Source: Celeribacter sp. HF31 (lineage in GTDB: Bacteria > Pseudomonadota > Alphaproteobacteria > Rhodobacterales > Rhodobacteraceae). From it: DNA of 64,000 nt. The stretch covers positions 248,001 through 312,000 of the forward strand of contig NZ_JAATOT010000005.1 in the NCBI RefSeq assembly GCF_011806455.1. The letters run 5' to 3'. Position 1 is the stretch's first letter; each line of letters starts with the position of its first letter. The notes beneath the pieces are model-generated. The model was not told where the DNA came from and searched no databases. It was given only the letters and a program-made list of their open reading frames with translations. The position numbers and the translations under genes are program-made. Of the stretch, positions 46,686-55,125 are shown one piece after another.

Positions 46686-46768
46686 CCGGCGATCAGACCG
46701 GCTTTGCCGCACCAAGGTTGTGCGCGCCCGGGGAGGGGCGCGCACATTATCCCAGGGAGGAGAAACGC

Positions 46769-47641
46769 ATGAAAATCAATAAAATGCTCAGCACGGCCGC
46801 GGCTCTGGCGTCGACTGTCACGGTGTTTGCCTCGGTGTTCGCACTGCCTGCCTTCGCCGATGAAGACGCAGAGCTTGTCATCAATGGCGAGATCGAGATC
46901 GTGACCAAGACGGCCGCCCCCGCGCATCTCGACGGTCATCTGAGCGAGATCATGTCCGGCTGGCGCTTCCGTTCGGATGACACGCAGGCGATGGAGATGG
47001 ATGATTTCGACAACCCGGGGATGCTGGGCGCCGAAGCCGGGTTCGATCAGTTCGAAACCGTGATGGGGTCCGAGGGCAAATCCTGCATGGATTGCCACGA
47101 CGGCGTCGAAAGCCTCGCCAATGTGCGTCCGACCTATCCGAAATGGAACGACGACAAGGAACAGGTCTACACCATCCAGATGCAGATCAATGACTGTCTG
47201 ACCGAACAGATGGGCGCCGATGCGCAGAAATACGACAGCGGGATGATGTTGAACTTCGAGGCGGCTTTGGCGTCGGTTTCGCGTGGCATGCCGATGAATG
47301 TCGCCATCGACGGCCCGGCCCAGTCGACCTGGGAACAGGGCAAGGAGATGTATTACACTCGCTACGGTCAGCTCGATCTGTCCTGTGCCAACTGCCATGA
47401 GCAGAACTACGGCAACATGATCCGTGCCGACCATCTGAGCCAAGGTCAGACCAATGGTTTCCCGACCTATCGTCTGAAAAACGCCAAGCTCAACGGCGCA
47501 CACAGCCGGTTCAAAGGGTGTATCCGGGACACTCGCGCGGAGACCTTCAACGCAGGGTCGCCGGAATTCGTGGCCCTTGAGCTTTACGTGGCGTCCCGTG
47601 GCAACGGCCTCTCGGTCGAAGGCCCCTCTGTCCGCAACTGA
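46769..47641 (+). CDS. soxA: SoxA, diheme cytochrome c subunit of SoxAX
   Basis: 290 residues from the ATG at 46769 (GGGAGGAGAAACGC upstream). A signal peptide ends near VFALPAFADED. Two heme motifs are present, GKSCMDCHDGVESL and LSCANCHEQNYG, so this is a diheme type as in Paracoccus and Rhodovulum. The catalytic heme is ligated by a persulfidated Cys in RFKGCIRDTRAETFNAGS. SoxAX joins thiosulfate to SoxY. A hairpin terminator follows. Confidence 0.95.
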   Translation: MKINKMLSTAAALASTVTVFASVFALPAFADEDAELVINGEIEIVTKTAAPAHLDGHLSEIMSGWRFRSDDTQAMEMDDFDNPGMLGAEAGFDQFETVMGSEGKSCMDCHDGVESLANVRPTYPKWNDDKEQVYTIQMQINDCLTEQMGADAQKYDSGMMLNFEAALASVSRGMPMNVAIDGPAQSTWEQGKEMYYTRYGQLDLSCANCHEQNYGNMIRADHLSQGQTNGFPTYRLKNAKLNGAHSRFKGCIRDTRAETFNAGSPEFVALELYVASRGNGLSVEGPSVRN

Positions 47642-47652
47642 TCTTTGACAGG

Positions 47653-47684
47653 GCCCCGCTTTGTGATGAGCGGGGCTTTGTTTC
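47653..47684 (+). terminator. Terminator between soxA and soxB
   Basis: GCCCCGC (47653-47659) pairs with GCGGGGC (47670-47676) around a 10-base loop, followed by TTTGTTTC. It divides the cluster into soxXYZA and soxBCD units, the latter with its own operator-like site. Confidence 0.7.
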
Positions 47685-47689
47685 TCTCG

Positions 47690-47702
47690 ATATATTCAAA
47701 TT
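47690..47702. promoter_or_regulatory. Candidate SoxR operator ahead of soxB
   Basis: ATATATTCAAATT is identical to the reverse complement of the site at 43735-43747. It lies 59 bases before the soxB start and just after a terminator, where a promoter is expected. Confidence 0.5.
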
Positions 47703-47760
47703 TGCGCATGAAACCTTGGGAAATGCTCAGGTTTTCTGCGTCCGACAACGGAGTTTGAGC

Positions 47761-49458
47761 ATGATCTCACGTCGTGATTTCCTTCAGGTGTCCATGGCCG
47801 CCTCGGCCATGGTGGGCGCCTCCGGCTTTGGCAACTGGGCGCGTCTCGCCGCGCAACAGGCGTTGACGCAGGACCAGCTTTTGGAGTTCGACACTTTCGG
47901 CAACGTCTCCCTGATCCATGTCACCGACATTCATGCGCAATTGAAACCGATCTATTTCCGCGAGCCGGAGATCAACATTGGCGTGGGCGGGAACAAGGGC
48001 GCGGTGCCGCATGTCACGGGGGCGGATTTCCGCAAACTCTATGGCATCGAGGACAATTCTCCTTCGGCTTACGCGCTGACGTACAATGATTTTTCCGCTT
48101 TGGGCAAAGCCTATGGCAAGGTCGGGGGGCTTGATCGTGTGGCCACGGTGATCAATTCGATCCGCGCGGCACGACCGGACGCGTTGTTGCTCGATGGCGG
48201 CGACACCTGGCACGGTTCCTACACCTGCTACCACACGCAGGGCCAGGATATGGTCAATGTGATGAACGCGCTCAAGCCCGATGCAATGACCTTCCACTGG
48301 GAGTTCACGCTGGGCTCCGATCGTGTGCGCGAAGTGGTGGCCGATCTGCCCTTTGCGGCTCTGGGCGCCAATATTTTCGACGCTGAATGGGACGAACCTG
48401 CGGAAGATTTTGCGCCTTATAAGTTCTTTGAGCGTGGCGGCGTGAAGATCGCTGTCATCGGCCAGGCCTTCCCCTATATGCCCATCGCCAACCCCGGCTG
48501 GATGTTCCCGGAATACTCCTTCGGCATTCGCACCGAGCGGATGCAGGAAGTGGTCGACGAGGTGCGTGGCATGGGCGCGGAGCTGGTCGTTTTGCTGTCC
48601 CACAACGGCTTTGACGTGGACAAGAAGATGGCGAGCCTCGTGAGTGGCATCGACGTCGTTCTGTCAGGTCACACCCATGATGCGCTGCCGGAGCCGGTTC
48701 TCGTCGGCGAGACGATCATCATCGCGTCGGGGTCCAACGGCAAATTCGTCTCCCGCGTCGATCTGGACGTGCGCGACGGGCGGATGATGGGCTTTCGGCA
48801 TAAACTCATCCCGATCTTCTCCGACGTGATCGAGCCGGACAAGGAGGTCTCGGCGCTGATCAACGAACAACGCGCGCCCTACGAGGAGGCGATGGGCGAG
48901 GTGATCGGCCAGACCGACAGCCTCTTGTATCGTCGCGGCAATTTCAACGGCACCTGGGACGATCTGATCTGTGACGCGCTTTTGAGCGAGCGTGAGGCGG
49001 ACATTGCGATGTCGCCGGGCGTGCGTTGGGGGCCGAGCCTTTTGCCGGGGGATAATATCACCCGCGAGGACATCTGGAACGCCACCTCGATGACCTATGG
49101 CAAGGCCTATCGCAGCGAGATGACCGGCGAGTTCATCCATACGATCATGGAAGACGTGGCCGACAACATCTTCAATCCCGATCCCTATTACCAGCAGGGT
49201 GGCGACATGGTGCGGATGGGCGGTCTTGGCTACCGGATCGACATCACCAAGCCGCAGGGCGAACGGATTTCGGAGCTGACGCTGTTGAAAACCGGCGAGA
49301 AACTCGATCCGGCGAAGAACTACGTCGTGGCGGGCTGGGCCTCTGTGAATGAGGGCACCGAAGGGCCGCAGATCTGGGATGTGGTCGAGGATCACATCCG
49401 CAAACAGGGCACCGTGACGGTCGCGCCGAATACCTCGGTCGAGGTCATCGGCGCCTGA
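47761..49458 (+). CDS. soxB: SoxB, dimanganese sulfate thiohydrolase
   Basis: 565 residues from the ATG at 47761. A Tat signal (MISRRDFLQVSMAASAMVGA) leads. The 5'-nucleotidase-family metal site reads VSLIHVTDIHAQLKPIYFRE, LLDGGDTWHGS, then PDAMTFHWEFTLGSDRV (usually GHWEFT) and LSGHTHDALPEP. The C-terminal domain has GVRWGPSLLPGDNIT. SoxB hydrolyses the terminal sulfone from SoxY to release sulfate. Length normal. The change of Gly to Phe in the HWEFT stretch is a small deviation. Confidence 0.95.
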   Translation: MISRRDFLQVSMAASAMVGASGFGNWARLAAQQALTQDQLLEFDTFGNVSLIHVTDIHAQLKPIYFREPEINIGVGGNKGAVPHVTGADFRKLYGIEDNSPSAYALTYNDFSALGKAYGKVGGLDRVATVINSIRAARPDALLLDGGDTWHGSYTCYHTQGQDMVNVMNALKPDAMTFHWEFTLGSDRVREVVADLPFAALGANIFDAEWDEPAEDFAPYKFFERGGVKIAVIGQAFPYMPIANPGWMFPEYSFGIRTERMQEVVDEVRGMGAELVVLLSHNGFDVDKKMASLVSGIDVVLSGHTHDALPEPVLVGETIIIASGSNGKFVSRVDLDVRDGRMMGFRHKLIPIFSDVIEPDKEVSALINEQRAPYEEAMGEVIGQTDSLLYRRGNFNGTWDDLICDALLSEREADIAMSPGVRWGPSLLPGDNITREDIWNATSMTYGKAYRSEMTGEFIHTIMEDVADNIFNPDPYYQQGGDMVRMGGLGYRIDITKPQGERISELTLLKTGEKLDPAKNYVVAGWASVNEGTEGPQIWDVVEDHIRKQGTVTVAPNTSVEVIGA

Positions 49459-49513
49459 AAACGGGCCAGAACCAGAGCAAAATCATAAACGCACATCACG
49501 AGGGAGACACAAC

Positions 49514-50791
49514 ATGAGTGAGACCCAGAACGGTCAAAGTCGCCGCGCGTTTCTACGCGGTGCCGCGGCCACAGGCGTAGGTCTGGCTGCGAGCCAAGCC
49601 GCAGCCGAAGGTCCCGATCCGCTGATCACGGAAAAGCAGGATTGGGCGATGAGCCTCGGCGAAGGGGTTGATGAAACGCCCTATGGGCTGCCGATCAAAT
49701 ATGAGAGCGACGTCATTCGCCGCAATGTGCCGTGGCTGACCGCCGATCCGATCTCTTCGATCAACTTCACGCCGATCCATGCGCTCGACGGCACGATCAC
49801 GCCGCAGGGCTGTGCCTTTGAACGGCACCACTCCGGCGCGATTGAGCTGAAAAAAGAAGACTACCGCCTGATGATCAACGGCTTGGTCGATACGCCGCTG
49901 GTCTTTACCTATGAGGATCTCGAACGCTTCCCGCGGGTCAATAAGACCTTCTTCCTCGAATGTGCGGCCAACACCGGCATGGAATGGGCGGGCGCGCAAT
50001 TGAACGGCTCGCAATTCACCCATGGCATGATCCATAACATGGAATACACCGGCGTCACGTTGCGCACTCTGTTGGAAGAGGCGGGGCTCGACGCGGCGGG
50101 CGATCTTGCGGACAAATGGGTCTATGTCGAGGGCGCGGATGCCTCCTCGAACGGGCGGTCGATTCCGATGGAAAAGGCGCTCGACGATTGCATGATCGCG
50201 TTTAAGGCCAATGGCGAGGCGCTGCGCATGGAGCATGGCTATCCGGTGCGTCTGGTCGTGCCCGGTTGGGAAGGCAACATGTGGGTCAAATGGCTGCGCC
50301 GCATTGAAGTCACCGAGCAAGCCATTGAATCCCGTGAAGAAACCTCGAAATACACCGACACTCTGGCGGATGGGACCTCGCGCAAATGGACCTGGGTCAT
50401 GGATGCGAAATCCGTGGTGACCTCGCCCAGCCCGCAGATGCCGATCAAACATGGCAAGGGGCCTTTGGTGATCACAGGTCTCGCGTGGTCGGGGCGCGGT
50501 GCTATTACGGGCGTCGATGTGTCGAAAGACGGCGGCAAGACTTGGGAGAAGGCGCGTCTGGCCAATCCGGGCGAACCGATGGCGCTGACGCGGTTCTATC
50601 TTGATACCACTTGGGACGGTGAGGAAATGCTCCTGCAAAGCCGTGCCCATGACGACACGGGCTATGTTCAGCCGACCAAAGCGCAGCTCAGAGAGGTGCG
50701 CGGCGAGAACTCCGTCTATCACAACAACTGTATCCAAACCTGGCATGTCAAATCGAACGGGGAGGCGGAAAATGTCGAAGTTTCTTCCTAA
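49514..50791 (+). CDS. soxC: SoxC, molybdenum cofactor subunit of sulfane dehydrogenase
   Basis: 425 residues with Tat signal SRRAFLRGAAATGVGLAAS. It is a sulfite oxidase-fold protein. The molybdenum Cys is in VNKTFFLECAANTGMEW near residue 156, and VRLVVPGWEGNMWVKWLRRIEV is the typical segment before the dimerisation domain, which reads GAITGVDVSKDGGKTWEKARL. With SoxD it oxidises the SoxY-bound sulfane sulfur by six electrons. Its end overlaps soxD by 20 bases. Confidence 0.95.
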   Translation: MSETQNGQSRRAFLRGAAATGVGLAASQAAAEGPDPLITEKQDWAMSLGEGVDETPYGLPIKYESDVIRRNVPWLTADPISSINFTPIHALDGTITPQGCAFERHHSGAIELKKEDYRLMINGLVDTPLVFTYEDLERFPRVNKTFFLECAANTGMEWAGAQLNGSQFTHGMIHNMEYTGVTLRTLLEEAGLDAAGDLADKWVYVEGADASSNGRSIPMEKALDDCMIAFKANGEALRMEHGYPVRLVVPGWEGNMWVKWLRRIEVTEQAIESREETSKYTDTLADGTSRKWTWVMDAKSVVTSPSPQMPIKHGKGPLVITGLAWSGRGAITGVDVSKDGGKTWEKARLANPGEPMALTRFYLDTTWDGEEMLLQSRAHDDTGYVQPTKAQLREVRGENSVYHNNCIQTWHVKSNGEAENVEVSS

Positions 50792-51857
50792 ACTGATCCT
50801 CACCACCGCACTTTCTGCAACGTTGGCGATGCCGGCTTTCGCCGAGAAACTCGGCCTCGGTCGCGCGGCTCTGCCCGAAGAAATCGCCGCGTGGAACCAT
50901 GACATTTCGCCCAATGGCGACGGGCTTCCGATTGGCTCAGGTTCGGTCGAAGATGGCGAGATGATCTTCTCCGAGAACTGCGCCGTCTGTCACGGTGAAT
51001 TCGCGGAAGGTGTTGATAACTGGCCCAAATTGGCGGGCGGTGACGGGACGCTGGCCGACAAGGACCCGCTGAAAACCGTTGGCTCTTACTGGCCTTATCT
51101 GTCCACTGTCTATGACTATGTCCGTCGCTCGATGCCCTTCGGCGCGGCGCAGACCATGTCGGACGACGATGTTTATGCGATCACGGCCTATATCCTCTAT
51201 TCGAACTACATCGTGGAGGATGATTTCGTGCTCTCGAACGAGAACTTCCTCGAGGTCGAGATGCCGAATGCCGAAGGCTTCATCACCGATGATCGCGCGG
51301 AGACGGAATACACGATCTTCACCGAGGAAAACGCCTGTTACGAGAACTGCAAGGAGACGGTCGAGATCACCAAACGCGCGACCGTTCTGGATGTGACGCC
51401 GGAGGAGGAGACGAGGGAAGCCGCAGCAGAGCCTGTCGCTGAGGAGACGGTTCAGGTCGCGATGGCGGAAGAAACACCTGCGGAAGCGGCGCCGGTCGAA
51501 GAGGCCCCCGTTGAACTGGCTGCGGCCGAGATTGACGAGGCCTTGGCCGCCGAGGGTGAAAAGGTCTTTCGCAAGTGCAAAGCCTGTCACCAGGTGGGCG
51601 AGGGCGCCAAGAACCGCACCGGTCCGGTCCTCAACGGCGTGCTCGGCGCCACCATCGGCCATGTGGAAGATTTCAAATATTCCAATGACTTCATGGACGC
51701 GCGTGAGGAAGGTTTCACCTGGACCGAAGAGAACCTGACCGCTTATCTGCACCGGCCCAAGGCGATGTTCCCGAAGACCAAAATGTCTTTTGCCGGGCTG
51801 AAAAGCGACGACGACATCGCGGCGGTGATCGAATACCTGAAGGCCACGACACAATAA
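50772..51857 (+). CDS. soxD: SoxD, diheme cytochrome c subunit of sulfane dehydrogenase
   Basis: 361 residues from the ATG at 50772. Signal peptide KFLPKLILTTALSATLAMPAFA. The first cytochrome domain has FSENCAVCHGEFAEG (CAVCH), the second FRKCKACHQVGEGAKNRTGPVLNG (CKACH). They are joined by an acidic Ala/Glu/Pro linker of about 50 residues. SoxD takes electrons from SoxC. Ends before a strong terminator, so soxBCD form a unit. Confidence 0.95.
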   Translation: MSKFLPKLILTTALSATLAMPAFAEKLGLGRAALPEEIAAWNHDISPNGDGLPIGSGSVEDGEMIFSENCAVCHGEFAEGVDNWPKLAGGDGTLADKDPLKTVGSYWPYLSTVYDYVRRSMPFGAAQTMSDDDVYAITAYILYSNYIVEDDFVLSNENFLEVEMPNAEGFITDDRAETEYTIFTEENACYENCKETVEITKRATVLDVTPEEETREAAAEPVAEETVQVAMAEETPAEAAPVEEAPVELAAAEIDEALAAEGEKVFRKCKACHQVGEGAKNRTGPVLNGVLGATIGHVEDFKYSNDFMDAREEGFTWTEENLTAYLHRPKAMFPKTKMSFAGLKSDDDIAAVIEYLKATTQ

Positions 51858-51877
51858 GGGCGAACCAGATCGTGAGA

Positions 51878-51903
51878 GGGCGGCTATCGGGCCGCCCTTT
51901 TTT
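51878..51903 (+). terminator. Terminator after soxD
   Basis: GGGCGGC (51878-51884) and GCCGCCC (51891-51897) pair perfectly with a 6-base loop, followed by six T. Confidence 0.8.
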
Positions 51904-51937
51904 CATGATACGCTCAAAGACAGGGAGGATGTTCACA

Positions 51938-52387
51938 ATGAAAACAGTGTTCAAAATAGCCACGCTGGCCTTGGTCCTCGCGACCCCCGCTTGGGCGAAT
52001 GATCTCGCAAGCGACCAAGCGATCACTTATGAGTATGACGGCACATTCGACGACGCGACCTTCGCGGTCGAGGATGCCATCGTTTCCAAAGGTCTGGTGA
52101 TCGACTATCGCTCGCACACCGGCGAGATGTTGGAGCGCACAAAAGCGGATGTCGGCTCCGAGGTGACGATTTTCGACGCGGCGGATGTGTTCCTGTTCTG
52201 CTCGGCGGTCGTCTCGCGGCAAGTGATGGAGGCCGATCCCGGCAATATCGTGCATTGCCCCTATTCGATCTACGTCGCGGATCGTGAGGGCAAGGTCACC
52301 ATCGGCTTTCGCGATTATCCAGACGGTCCGATGCAGGCGGTCGAAGATTTGCTGACAGAGATTGTCGAAGAGGCCACGAGCTTCTAA
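51938..52387 (+). CDS. DUF302-domain periplasmic protein downstream of sox
   Basis: 149 residues from the ATG at 51938, GGGAGG nine bases before. A signal peptide (MKTVFKIATLALVLATPAWA) leads. FDDATFAVEDAIVSKGLVIDYRSHTGEML, then DAADVFLFCSAVVSRQVMEADPGNIVHCPYSIYVADREGKVTIGFR is the DUF302 pattern. DUF302 proteins recur near sulfur-oxidation genes; some are thought to bind copper or heme. It has two Cys in the conserved half. It begins 34 bases after the terminator of soxD and may share a unit with the following regulator. Confidence 0.78.
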   Translation: MKTVFKIATLALVLATPAWANDLASDQAITYEYDGTFDDATFAVEDAIVSKGLVIDYRSHTGEMLERTKADVGSEVTIFDAADVFLFCSAVVSRQVMEADPGNIVHCPYSIYVADREGKVTIGFRDYPDGPMQAVEDLLTEIVEEATSF

Positions 52388-52417
52388 ATAAACCCCTTAA
52401 GCCGAAAGGGGTAGAGG

Positions 52418-53074
52418 ATGGATTGGATCGACCGGTTTGCGGGGCTCTCGACACTGGAACCCAAGGTGCGGGCGCGCCTTGTGACGCAATCGCAGATCGT
52501 TCATCTGCCCGCCGGGACCCTGTTGTTCGGCCCCGGCAAACGCCCAGAGAATCTGTTGATGCTCATCGAAGGCACGGTGCGGGTGCAACAGACCACCGAA
52601 GCGGGGCGCGAGATCGTGCTTTACCGCGTGCATGCGGGGGAAAGCTGTGTGATGACCACGGCTTGTCTGCTGGCCTATGAAGACTATAGCGCCGAGGGCA
52701 TTGCTGAGACGGAGGTTGACGCCGTCGCCATCCCGCGTCGGGTGTTCGACGATCTGGTCGCCACCTCGCAGAGTTTCCGCAATTTCGTGTTTTCCGCCTA
52801 TTCGCGCCGGATCACCGATCTGTTCCATGTGATCGAAGAGATTGCGTTTCAAAAGATCGATATTCGGCTGGCGCAGAAGCTGTTGGAGCTGACGAACGGC
52901 GGACCGGTTCTCAGGGCAACTCATGCGCAACTGGCCGCAGAACTGGGCTCTGCGCGTGAGGTGATCTCGCGTCAGTTGCAGGAATTCCAACGCCGCGGAT
53001 GGGTTCAAACCGCCCGCGGCGAGGTCAAGCTGACGGATCGCGAGGCGCTGGACGCGCTCGCGCATTCCGCCTGA
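52418..53074 (+). CDS. Crp/Fnr-family transcription regulator
   Basis: 218 residues. An N-terminal cupin-like sensor (VHLPAGTLLFGPGKRPENLLMLIEGTVRVQQTTEAGREIVLYRV) and a C-terminal helix-turn-helix (ATHAQLAAELGSAREVISRQLQEFQRRGWVQTARGEV) are clear. No N-terminal Cys cluster of the Fnr type is present; Cys residues occur in GESCVMTTACLLAYE. Similar regulators flank sox and DUF2892 genes in roseobacters and may sense sulfur or redox state. Its stop abuts the convergent next gene. Confidence 0.85.
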   Translation: MDWIDRFAGLSTLEPKVRARLVTQSQIVHLPAGTLLFGPGKRPENLLMLIEGTVRVQQTTEAGREIVLYRVHAGESCVMTTACLLAYEDYSAEGIAETEVDAVAIPRRVFDDLVATSQSFRNFVFSAYSRRITDLFHVIEEIAFQKIDIRLAQKLLELTNGGPVLRATHAQLAAELGSAREVISRQLQEFQRRGWVQTARGEVKLTDREALDALAHSA

Positions 53075-53275
53075 TTATTTCGTCTTGCAGGTGTTGATCC
53101 CGAGGATCGAGTACAGCACGCAGCTTTGCATCAGCCCGGTGGCCAGCGGGATGATCCCCAAGAGGTACAGCCAGCGCATGGACGCATCGGCGTTCAGGAA
53201 GAAGCCGAGGATAAGCGCAAGGCCGACAACGATGCGCAGGATGCGGTCGATGCCGCCGACATTTTTTTTGAGCAT
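53075..53275 (-). CDS. DUF2892 (YgaP-like) small membrane protein
   Basis: 66 residues from the ATG at 53275 (GGAGAG upstream). KNVGGIDRILRIVVGLALILGFFLNA and LYLLGIIPLATGLMQSCVLYSILGINTCKTK form two helices, typical of DUF2892 membrane proteins often fused to rhodaneses. Its stop is directly next to the stop of the Crp-family gene. Likely connected with sulfur metabolism through context. Confidence 0.85.
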   Translation of the reverse strand: MLKKNVGGIDRILRIVVGLALILGFFLNADASMRWLYLLGIIPLATGLMQSCVLYSILGINTCKTK

Positions 53276-53466
53276 GAAACTCTCCATTGGTTAACCACTG
53301 GTAAGCTACTGCCCCGCGCGCCCGCCTGTCTGTAACAAACTCACATCCAGCATATAGGTTGAACGCTTTTTCTCTGGCCGACGAAAACGAGCCAAATGTT
53401 CGATTTATACAAAAACAAAGCGGGGCCTCGCATGAGACCCCGCCAAATGGTTCGAAAAGGGAGGAT

Positions 53467-54966
53467 TTAGTCCATCGCTTTGAAGTTCAGAGCGACCCCG
53501 TCCTTGATGCCGGAGAACCAGCGGGCGGTGACTTTTTTCGTCTTGGTGTAGAATTTGAACGCATCCGGGCCGTATTGGTCGAGATCGCCAAAAGCGGATT
53601 TTTTCCAGCCGCCGAAGGAGAAGTAGGACAGCGGCACAGGGATCGGGAAGTTGATGCCCACCATGCCGACATCGACACGGGCGGCAAAGTCCCGCGCGGT
53701 GTCGCCATCGGCGGTGTAGATCGCGGTGCCGTTGCCATATTGGTTGTCGAGAATGAGGTTAAGCGCATCTTCATAGCTGTCCATCCGCACGGTGGAAAGC
53801 ACCGGGCCAAAGACCTCTTCTTTGTAGATGTCCATCTCCGGGGTGACGTTGTCAAAGAGCGTCGGGCCGACGAAATAGCCGTTCTCATAGCCCTGGATTT
53901 TCATGCCACGTCCATCGGTCAACAGCGTCGCGCCCTGGTCCACACCGGAGGTGATGAGCCCCTCAATGCGCTCTTTGGCCTGTGCGGTGATCACCGGACC
54001 GTAGTCCGTGTCGTCACCGGCGGTGTAGGGGGCCACTTTGAGCTTTTCGATCTTCGGCACCAGCTTTTCGATCAGACGATCTGCGGTCTCTTTGCCCACG
54101 GGCACGGCGACGGACACAGCCATGCAGCGTTCGCCAGCGGCGCCAAACCCGGCCCCGACCAGCGCGTCGGCGGCCTTATCGAGATCGGCGTCGGGCATGA
54201 TGATCATGTGGTTCTTCGCCCCACCGAAACATTGCGCGCGCTTGCCGTTCGTGGCCGCACGACCATAGATATATTGCGCGATGGGCGTGGAGCCGACAAA
54301 GCCCACGGCTTGAATGGTCTCATTGTCGAGGATCGCGTCGACCGCCTCTTTGTCGCCATGGACGACCTGCAAAACGCCATCCGGCAGACCGGCCTGTTGG
54401 AACAGCTCGGCGAGCATCAGGGATGTCATCGGCGTGCGCTCGGACGGCTTCAGGATCATCGCGTTGCCGGAGGCAATCGCAGGCGCCATTTTCCAAAGCG
54501 GGATCATCGCCGGGAAGTTGAAGGGCGTGATGCCTGCGACAACGCCAAGCGGCTGGCGGATGGAATAAAGGTCAATGCCCGGACCCGCATCACCGACGAA
54601 TTCGCCTTTGAGCAAAGCCGGCGCGCCCATGCAGACCTCGACCACTTCGAGGCCACGTTGCACATCGCCTTTGGCATCGGGGATCGTCTTGCCGTGCTCG
54701 CGCGACAGGCACTCGGCCAAGGCGTCCATGTTCTCGTTGATCAACTGACCGAATTTCATGAACACACGGGCGCGGCGCTGCGGGTTCACCTTGGCCCATT
54801 CTTTTTGGGCGACAGCGGCTTTCTCGACCGCATCGGCCAGCTCGGCGGGTGTGGCGAGCGGCACTTTGGCGATGACTTCGCCGGTGGCCGGGTTGCGCAC
54901 TTCGGAGAAACGGCCGGATGTGCCAGCGACATAGGCGCCGTTGATGAAATGTTTGAGCTCTTGCAT
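53467..54966 (-). CDS. mmsA: Methylmalonate-semialdehyde dehydrogenase (CoA-acylating)
   Basis: 499 residues. An aldehyde dehydrogenase with ITPFNFPAMIPLWKMAPAIASGNAMILKPSE and the catalytic Cys in GFGAAGERCMAVSVAV near residue 285, where mmsA-type enzymes have this motif instead of the usual Glu-containing set. FGGAKNHMIIMPDADLD and NSFGGWKKSAFGDL-like GGWKKSAFGDLDQYG end are also present. Converts methylmalonate or malonate semialdehyde to propionyl- or acetyl-CoA in valine and inositol breakdown. It diverges from a LysR-type gene that probably controls it. Confidence 0.93.
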   Translation of the reverse strand: MQELKHFINGAYVAGTSGRFSEVRNPATGEVIAKVPLATPAELADAVEKAAVAQKEWAKVNPQRRARVFMKFGQLINENMDALAECLSREHGKTIPDAKGDVQRGLEVVEVCMGAPALLKGEFVGDAGPGIDLYSIRQPLGVVAGITPFNFPAMIPLWKMAPAIASGNAMILKPSERTPMTSLMLAELFQQAGLPDGVLQVVHGDKEAVDAILDNETIQAVGFVGSTPIAQYIYGRAATNGKRAQCFGGAKNHMIIMPDADLDKAADALVGAGFGAAGERCMAVSVAVPVGKETADRLIEKLVPKIEKLKVAPYTAGDDTDYGPVITAQAKERIEGLITSGVDQGATLLTDGRGMKIQGYENGYFVGPTLFDNVTPEMDIYKEEVFGPVLSTVRMDSYEDALNLILDNQYGNGTAIYTADGDTARDFAARVDVGMVGINFPIPVPLSYFSFGGWKKSAFGDLDQYGPDAFKFYTKTKKVTARWFSGIKDGVALNFKAMD

Positions 54967-55042
54967 GGAAACCTCCTGATCGTTGAGGGCAAGTTTAACT
55001 TTGCGTTTTTGTCTCTAAAAGAGAGAAGATTTCAAAAACATT

Positions 55043-55056
55043 TTGCATTTTCGCAA
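55043..55056. promoter_or_regulatory. Candidate LysR-type operator between mmsA and lysR
   Basis: TTGCATTTTCGCAA is an inverted repeat TTGC-N6-GCAA in the 160-base divergent region, which is distinctly AT-rich. LysR-type regulators usually bind such a site beside their own gene. Confidence 0.45.
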
Positions 55057-55125
55057 TGATGGAGCTTTGTTGAACTGCAATTGCGCAGGGTGCGGATCAC
55101 ATCAAAAACGGACGAGGCGAAGGCG

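Noticed and set aside
53359-55059. A 566-codon frame opposite mmsA
   Set aside because: Antisense to a complete aldehyde dehydrogenase with catalytic motifs; His/Arg-rich composition typical of shadow frames.
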